Shown here: piece by piece, positions 5,717-9,909 of the stretch
Numbering within the stretch: position 1 is the stretch's first letter
How the letters are laid out: the number at the start of each line of letters is the position of its first letter
Assembly: GCA_028711825.1 (NCBI GenBank)
Contig: JAQTRM010000045.1
Span: forward strand, 1 to 9,909
DNA length: 9,909 nucleotides
Source of the DNA: Candidatus Omnitrophota bacterium
Lineage (GTDB): Bacteria > Omnitrophota > Gorgyraeia > Gygaellales > Profunditerraquicolaceae
Reading direction: 5' to 3'
Made by a program: the position numbers and the translations under genes
Notes under the pieces: model-generated
Told to the model about the DNA's origin: nothing
Seen by the model: only the letters and a program-made list of their open reading frames with translations
The model's database searches: none

Positions 5717-6898
5717 ATGGCGAAGTTGACCTTAAAAGATATCGATTTAAAAGATAAAACGGTTTTGATGCGGGCGGATTTCAATGTTCCGCAGGATGCC
5801 GAATTGAAGATTACCGATGATACCCGCATCCGGGCGACTTTGCCTACTTTAAAATATATCCTGGATCATGGCGCCAGTAAGGTTGTGTTGATGAGCCACC
5901 TGGGCAGGCCGGACGGAAAGCCGGTTGCCAAATATAGTTTAAAACAGGTTGCCGTGCGCCTGAAGGAGCTGATGGGGCAGGATGTTCTTTTTTTGGATGA
6001 TTGTGCCGGCCCGCAGATCAAGCCCGCGATCCAGAAAGCTTCCGAAAAGCTGGTCCTGCTTGAAAATTTACGGTTTCATTCCGAAGAGGAAGAAAACGAC
6101 CCGGAATTCGCCCGGCAGCTGGCGTCTTTGGGCGAAGTTTTCGTCAATGACGCTTTTGGGACCGCTCACCGGGCCCATGCTTCTACCGAGGGGGTAACGC
6201 ATTTTTTAAAATCCGCGGCGGGGTTGTTGCTGGAAAAAGAAATTAAATACCTGGGGGATGCGGTTAAAGACCCGCAGAAGCCTTTTGTGGTCATTCTGGG
6301 GGGAGCCAAGGTTTCCGATAAGATCGGGGTTATCGAAAATCTCCTTCCGAAATGCGATGCGATTATCGTCGGCGGAGGTATGGCTTATACTTTTCTCAAG
6401 GCGCAGGGTAAACAGATCGGTAATTCGAAGCTTGAAAAAGATAAGCTGGATTTAGCCAAGTCGATCCTGGGGAAAGCCGCGCAGCTTAAAAAGGAGATAC
6501 TACTGCCGGTGGATAACCTGGTGGTCGATGCGATCCAGGCCGATGCCAAGACCGAAATTGTAGGCGACAATATTCCCGATGGCAAAATTGCCGTGGATAT
6601 CGGCCCTAAAACACTTAAGTTTTTCGAGGATACATTGAAAACCGCCAAGACTATCGTTTGGAACGGCCCGATGGGGATTTTTGAGATGGATGCCTTTAGC
6701 AAGGGAACCCGCGGGCTGGCGGAATTTATCGGCGGCCTCGATTGTGTCTCGATCATCGGAGGCGGAGATACCGCTGCCGCGGTCGCTAAATTTAAATTGG
6801 AAGATAAAATGTCTCATATTTCAACCGGCGGAGGGGCGAGCCTGGAGTTTTTAGAGGGTAAGGACCTGCCGGGGATCGCGGCGTTAACCGAAAAGTGA
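5717..6898 (+). CDS. pgk: Phosphoglycerate kinase
   Basis: The enzyme transfers phosphate from 1,3-bisphosphoglycerate to ADP, the first ATP-yielding step of glycolysis, using the product of the preceding gap gene. From the ATG at 5717 the protein has 393 residues, typical of the family. Substrate-binding N-terminal domain motifs are RADFNVP (19-25), SHLGRP (60-65), ENLRFHSEEEEN (116-127) and VNDAFGTAHRAHAST (143-157). The nucleotide-binding C-terminal domain has GGAKVSDKI (195-203), WNGPMGIFE (315-323), IIGGGDTAAAV (346-356) and the phosphate-binding STGGGASLEFLEG (369-381). The upstream ATG at 5702 would add five residues, but the ribosome binding site lies between the two. Nothing looks damaged. 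Confidence 0.97.
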   Translation: MAKLTLKDIDLKDKTVLMRADFNVPQDAELKITDDTRIRATLPTLKYILDHGASKVVLMSHLGRPDGKPVAKYSLKQVAVRLKELMGQDVLFLDDCAGPQIKPAIQKASEKLVLLENLRFHSEEEENDPEFARQLASLGEVFVNDAFGTAHRAHASTEGVTHFLKSAAGLLLEKEIKYLGDAVKDPQKPFVVILGGAKVSDKIGVIENLLPKCDAIIVGGGMAYTFLKAQGKQIGNSKLEKDKLDLAKSILGKAAQLKKEILLPVDNLVVDAIQADAKTEIVGDNIPDGKIAVDIGPKTLKFFEDTLKTAKTIVWNGPMGIFEMDAFSKGTRGLAEFIGGLDCVSIIGGGDTAAAVAKFKLEDKMSHISTGGGASLEFLEGKDLPGIAALTEK

Positions 6899-6941
6899 TT
6901 CGCGGATTATTTAGTTTCTGAATTAGTAATGAAAATATCTT

Positions 6942-6976
6942 TCAGCTATCAGCTGTCGGCGATCAGCTTTCAGCTA
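6942..6976 (+). repeat. Five-unit TCAGCTN heptamer array between pgk and tpiA
   Basis: Five consecutive 7-bp units begin at 6942, 6949, 6956, 6963 and 6970. Four are TCAGCT plus a variable seventh base; the middle one is TCGGCGA. This is the cleanest 7-bp periodicity in the window. The array can fold on itself because AGCT is self-complementary. It lies in a 201-bp gap where no promoter or gene is evident. Confidence 0.85.
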
Positions 6977-7058
6977 AAGTCAAAAGCAAGATAAAATCAA
7001 AATCGCGAGGCCAAGTTTGTAAAACCGGGTAAAACCTCTGAAAAGAAAATTAGAGTTC

Positions 7059-7067
7059 GGGGGGGGG
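7059..7067 (+). repeat. Run of nine G
   Basis: Nine consecutive G residues lie 33 bp before the tpiA start, in the pgk-tpiA gap. Such runs slip during replication and are also prone to sequencing or assembly error, so the exact length is uncertain. Confidence 0.8.
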
Positions 7068-7071
7068 ATTC

Positions 7072-7088
7072 CTAAAATCAATTTTTAG
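7072..7088 (+). promoter_or_regulatory. Small hairpin just ahead of the tpiA ribosome binding site
   Basis: CTAAAA (7072-7077) and TTTTAG (7083-7088) are perfectly complementary around a five-base loop, immediately before the weak GGGG (7090-7093) that precedes the tpiA ATG. The stem is AT-rich and weak; a role in translation is only possible, not shown. Confidence 0.35.
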
Positions 7089-7099
7089 CGGGGTAAACT

Positions 7100-7873
7100 A
7101 TGAGAAAACCGATCATTGCGGGAAATTGGAAAATGTATAAAACGATCAATGAGGCGATTGATCTTGCCAGCGGCCTGAAGCGTCAGCTGTTTAAGCTTGA
7201 TTTTGCCAAGGTAGAGGTGGTGCTATGCCCGGTTTTTACCGCTTTAAGCGAAGTTTCCGAAGTTTTAAATGAGACAGATATCGGCTTGGGGGCCCAGGAT
7301 GTTTATTGGCAGGACGAGGGCGCCTTTACCGGGGAGGTATCTCCGGCGATGCTTAAGGACGCCGGCTGCAAATACGTGATTATCGGGCATTCCGAACGCC
7401 GGCAGTTTTTCGGCGAGACCAACGAAACCGTGAATAAAAAGATCCAGGCGGTTTTAAAACACGCTTTGACTCCTATTGTTTGCGTCGGTGAGAATCTTAA
7501 GGAAAGGGAGTCCGGGGAAGCGTTTAAGGTTATTGAAAACCATATCCGGGGAAGTTTAGCGGGTATCGGAACTAACGATATGGAGAAGATCGTTATCGCT
7601 TATGAACCGGTTTGGGCGATCGGTACCGGTAAAACCGCCACTCCCGATCAGGCGCAGGAAGTGCACCGGTATATCCGCGATTTACTGAAGGATATCTATG
7701 ACCAGGAAATATCCGACGCCGTAAGGATTCAATACGGCGGCAGCGTAAAGCCCGAGAATATCGCCGAGCTTATCGGGAAGCCTGATGTGGACGGGGCTTT
7801 AGTGGGCGGGGCAAGCCTTAAAGCCGACAGTTTTAGCGCGATCGTTATCAAAGCCAGCGAGGTGGTGAAATGA
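7100..7873 (+). CDS. tpiA: Triosephosphate isomerase
   Basis: The enzyme interconverts dihydroxyacetone phosphate and glyceraldehyde-3-phosphate, feeding the substrate of gap. The 257-residue TIM barrel has Asn9 and Lys11 in GNWKMYKT, the electrophile His97 in IIGHSERR, and the catalytic base Glu169 in AYEPVWAIGTGKTA, which includes flexible loop 6. The phosphate-gripping segments QYGGSVKPEN (211-220) and DGALVGGASL (231-240) are intact. The ribosome binding site is weak (GGGG at 7090-7093). The stop codon overlaps the secG start by four bases (ATGA at 7870-7873), so the two are probably translationally coupled. Confidence 0.98.
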   Translation: MRKPIIAGNWKMYKTINEAIDLASGLKRQLFKLDFAKVEVVLCPVFTALSEVSEVLNETDIGLGAQDVYWQDEGAFTGEVSPAMLKDAGCKYVIIGHSERRQFFGETNETVNKKIQAVLKHALTPIVCVGENLKERESGEAFKVIENHIRGSLAGIGTNDMEKIVIAYEPVWAIGTGKTATPDQAQEVHRYIRDLLKDIYDQEISDAVRIQYGGSVKPENIAELIGKPDVDGALVGGASLKADSFSAIVIKASEVVK

Positions 7874-8268
7874 TGATCTTTTTAGTGATAGTCCACGTTA
7901 CCGCTTGCATCGTCCTGATCGCCTTGGTGCTTATCCAGCGCGGAAGGGGTTCCGGCCTGGTGGAAAGTTTTTCCGGGGTAGAGTCGATGTTCGGCACCAA
8001 GACCAGCGCTTTCCTTACCCGCACTACCACTATTATGTCGGTAGTATTTTTTATTACTTGTTTATCTTTGGCTGTTCTGTCGGTGCACCAAAGTAAATCT
8101 TTAATGCGCAGTAGAAGTTCCGTAAAGGCGGGGGCGGGTTCTTCCAGTTCTAAGGCTGTTCAGCCCGTAACGGAAAAAGCGGGATCCGGGGCAGGCAAGG
8201 CTCCGGTTAATGCGGCTCCTGTTTTGCCTGCGGAATCTGCGAAACCGGCCGCGGAGAAGGCCCAATAA
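7870..8268 (+). CDS. secG: Preprotein translocase subunit SecG
   Basis: SecG is the small accessory membrane subunit of the SecYEG channel. The 132-residue protein has two predicted membrane helices, about 2-22 and 54-72. They are joined by the family loop LIQRGRGSGLVESFSG (21-36), followed by MFGTKTSAFLTRTT (40-53). After the second helix there is an Ala/Ser/Lys/Pro-rich tail of about 55 residues with no recognisable domain; such low-complexity tails are common in SecG, and the rest is longer than the minimal E. coli-type core. The start overlaps the tpiA stop, with GAGGTGG at 7859-7865 as ribosome binding site; a second ATG follows directly at 7873. Position after tpiA is a widespread arrangement. 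Confidence 0.93.
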   Translation: MMIFLVIVHVTACIVLIALVLIQRGRGSGLVESFSGVESMFGTKTSAFLTRTTTIMSVVFFITCLSLAVLSVHQSKSLMRSRSSVKAGAGSSSSKAVQPVTEKAGSGAGKAPVNAAPVLPAESAKPAAEKAQ

Positions 8269-8282
8269 AAATTTATTGCTGG

Positions 8283-8316
8283 AAAAGGGCTACCTGTTTA
8301 AGGTAGCCCTTTTTTT
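8283..8316 (+). terminator. Intrinsic terminator of the gap-pgk-tpiA-secG cluster
   Basis: A 12-bp perfect stem (8283-8294 with 8302-8313) containing GGGCTACC / GGTAGCCC closes a seven-base loop and runs into an unbroken T tract ending at 8316. It follows the secG stop by 14 bases. The next open reading frame's first ATG begins at 8317, directly after the T tract. Confidence 0.92.
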
Positions 8317-9477
8317 ATGTTCATGAGAGATAAGAGATTATTCCAGGTATTTGTTTTAAGCAGCGCGGTTTACTTCACGCAGGGGATCGAGAACCTTCCC
8401 GGCCAGGGGTTATTTTATTACCTTAAGGAATCGCTGAATTTTCCCGCAGAGAAGATTATGCTTTTCACAAGCGTGATCAGTTTCGCCTGGCTGGTTAAGC
8501 CGTTAATCGGTTACCTGGTGGATCATTTTTTTTCCAAGCGGAATTGGATTTTTATTTCTTTGACGCTGGATATAATTTTTGTTTTGTTCCTGGGGTTGAT
8601 GCGGATGCCTCTTTTTTTGCTGGTGGTTTTGCTGGTGATTAATTCCGGCAGCGCCGCTTTTCGCGATGTCGCGGTCGACGGGATCATGTGCGTCGAAGGG
8701 AAAAAATATCAGGCTACCGGCAGGATACAGAGTATCCAATGGGTTTCCGCCCTGGCCGCCGGGTTGATTACCGGAGTGGGAGGGGGGTATCTCGCCGAGC
8801 GTTGGGGGTATCAGGCGGGTTTTCTCTGCCTGATACCGGTTTATTTACTGGTGGGCCTGGCCGCGGGTTTTTACCGGGAAGAGGGCGCGGGGGCAGGCGG
8901 TTTTTCGGAATCCACCCTGCTTTCGGACCTGAAAAAACTTTTTAGCGACAGGAGGCTTATCCTAATCGGCTTGTTCATATTTTTATATAAATATTCACCG
9001 TCTTTCGGGACGCCTCTGACTTATATCCAGCGCGATATTTTTAAATGGGATAAAATCTGGATTGGAATGCTGGGGACGATTACCACGGTATTCGGGATGG
9101 CGGGAGCGCTGCTTTATTACCGCTTCAGCCGGAAAATAAATATTAAAAGGTGGCTTTATTATTCGGTATTTTTAGGGGCGTTTACCACCTTAAGTTACCT
9201 TATTTATACTCCGCTGACCGCGGTGCTTTACAATATACTTTACAGCGTTTTAGGAATGTTTATTTTTCTGATGATTATGGATTTTATGGCCAGGCACTCT
9301 GTTAAGGGGCTGGAAGCGACGTCTTTTGCGCTTTTATGCAGTATTAATAATCTGGCGGATGTAACCAGCAATATCTCAGGGTCTTTTTTGCTTCCGGTGG
9401 TAGGCCTAAAATGGTTGATTGTTTTATCGGCGCTGACCAGTTTCCTTTGCCTTCCTTTAATCCGTAAAATAGATTGA
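8317..9477 (+). CDS. MFS transporter, resembling the folate-biopterin transporter (BT1) group
   Basis: This 386-residue protein is strongly hydrophobic through most of its length, with around a dozen likely membrane segments, as expected of a major facilitator permease. The N-terminal stretch YFTQGIENLPGQGLFYYLKE, the following FAWLVKPLIGYLVDHFF (residues 51-67), and FRDVAVDGIMC with RIQSIQW further on resemble the BT1 family pattern of Q-G near the N terminus, W-x-KP-x-G-x-x-x-D and DV-VD. The substrate cannot be told from sequence; folate or pterin uptake is only a family-based guess. The start is uncertain: ATG 8317 abuts a terminator T tract and a second in-frame ATG lies at 8323. Neither has a ribosome binding site. 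No neighbour suggests a substrate. Confidence 0.8.
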   Translation: MFMRDKRLFQVFVLSSAVYFTQGIENLPGQGLFYYLKESLNFPAEKIMLFTSVISFAWLVKPLIGYLVDHFFSKRNWIFISLTLDIIFVLFLGLMRMPLFLLVVLLVINSGSAAFRDVAVDGIMCVEGKKYQATGRIQSIQWVSALAAGLITGVGGGYLAERWGYQAGFLCLIPVYLLVGLAAGFYREEGAGAGGFSESTLLSDLKKLFSDRRLILIGLFIFLYKYSPSFGTPLTYIQRDIFKWDKIWIGMLGTITTVFGMAGALLYYRFSRKINIKRWLYYSVFLGAFTTLSYLIYTPLTAVLYNILYSVLGMFIFLMIMDFMARHSVKGLEATSFALLCSINNLADVTSNISGSFLLPVVGLKWLIVLSALTSFLCLPLIRKID

Positions 9478-9511
9478 TGAAAGATCCGGCCAGTGGTATC
9501 CTTACACTCAA

Positions 9512-9577
9512 AAATAAAGGGGACGGTTCTATTTTTCTTCTCATTCTCTCAAAAAAATAGAACCGTCCCCTTTATTT
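9512..9577. repeat. Perfect 25-bp-arm inverted repeat, copy B
   Basis: Left arm 9512-9536 and right arm 9553-9577 are exact reverse complements and identical to the arms of copy A at 2254-2322. The 16-base loop is pyrimidine-rich and bears no likeness to the copy A loop. It lies 34 bp after the MFS stop and 12 bp before the marC promoter, and could act as a terminator for the MFS transcript. Confidence 0.9.
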
Positions 9578-9589
9578 GCAACATTTCTA

Positions 9590-9618
9590 TTGCCATTTAG
9601 GTGCCGATTCTATATAAT
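9590..9618 (+). promoter_or_regulatory. Sigma-70-type promoter of the marC-family gene, near-leaderless
   Basis: TTGCCA (9590-9595) and a perfect TATAAT (9613-9618) are separated by the optimal 17 bp. Transcription should begin near 9625, about three bases before the ATG at 9628, with no room for a ribosome binding site. The arrangement copies that of the GalT promoter. Confidence 0.8.
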
Positions 9619-9627
9619 AATTCCGTG

Positions 9628-9909
9628 ATGGAAATACTTAGACCTTATATACTTAGCTTTATTCCGCTTTTTGTGGCGGTAGACGCTGTCGGCAATATCC
9701 CGATTTTTCTGACCATGGTTGAACATGTTTCCAGGCCGGAAAGAAAAAAAATCGTCCGCGACGCGGTTTTTACGGCGGTGGCGGTGGCGGTTGTTTTTAT
9801 GCTGATCGGCAAATGGTTCTTTCTTCTTCTGGGGATAACGATCTCTGACTTTCAAATCGCCGGGGGCGCGCTTTTGTTCGTGATTTCGGGGCGCCTTCTC
9901 CAGATCGGG
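9628..9909 (+). CDS. MarC-family integral membrane protein, N-terminal part, 3' end outside the window
   Basis: Ninety-four codons are visible before the window ends. The protein starts MEILRPYILSFIPLFVAVDA followed by VGNIPIFLTM (21-30), matching the MarC family pattern of a first helix ending in D-x-x-GN-P-F. A charged loop (VEHVSRPERKKIVRD, 31-45), a second helix (about 46-70), and FQIAGGALLFVISG (76-89), the family's third-helix signature, come next. MarC proteins are inner-membrane proteins of roughly 200 residues with no established transport function; an early link to multiple antibiotic resistance in E. coli was not upheld. A GTG immediately before the ATG (9625) could also serve as start. 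No ribosome binding site is present. Confidence 0.88.
   Translation, partial: MEILRPYILSFIPLFVAVDAVGNIPIFLTMVEHVSRPERKKIVRDAVFTAVAVAVVFMLIGKWFFLLLGITISDFQIAGGALLFVISGRLLQIG

Overview
The window is about 9.9 kb of ordinary bacterial chromosome, with every gene on the + strand. It holds the 3' end of priA, a small four-helix-bundle gene inside an inverted repeat, fmt, two tandem GalT-family genes, the glycolytic cluster gap-pgk-tpiA, secG, an MFS transporter, and the 5' end of a marC-family gene. The gap-pgk-tpiA-secG order, the GalT pair, the small four-helix-bundle gene and the GGGGAC-type intergenic palindromes make me think of an uncultivated Gram-negative lineage such as Omnitrophota (OP3) or a relative. 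That placement is inference from overall character; no rRNA or other marker is present to prove it.

Layout. Positions 2-841: C-terminal part of a PriA-like protein that keeps the zinc-binding cysteines but has lost the late helicase motifs. Positions 855-1305: a four-helix-bundle (S23/IVP-type) gene, AT-rich and enclosed by complementary arrays of 7-bp repeats, so that transcript ends could pair around it. It ends one base before the fmt start codon. Positions 1307-2254: fmt. Positions 2254-2384: a perfect 25-bp-arm inverted repeat, then TCAG-type degenerate repeats, then a strong promoter. Positions 2394-4412: two adjoining GalT-family genes; the second has the catalytic HPHTQ motif, whereas the first reads HARSQ and lacks the nucleophilic histidine. 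Positions 4541-8268: gap, pgk, tpiA and secG, the first three separated by 120-200 bp of repeat-rich DNA, ending at a clear intrinsic terminator. Positions 8317-9477: an MFS permease. Positions 9512-9577: a second copy of the 25-bp-arm inverted repeat, followed by a promoter and marC.

How it works together. gap, pgk and tpiA encode three consecutive or adjoining steps of lower glycolysis and gluconeogenesis, and the GalT pair links nucleotide sugars to hexose phosphates. fmt supplies formyl-Met initiator tRNA, PriA acts at replication forks, and SecG belongs to the Sec translocon.

The most unusual content lies between the genes. Heptamer-like tandem repeats occur in at least six intergenic spots, and one pair of them flanks the four-helix-bundle gene as an inverted repeat. 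Two identical-arm palindromes have unrelated loops. A 20-bp tandem repeat shares the GGGAC core. Two promoters sit so close to their start codons that the transcripts are predicted to be nearly leaderless.
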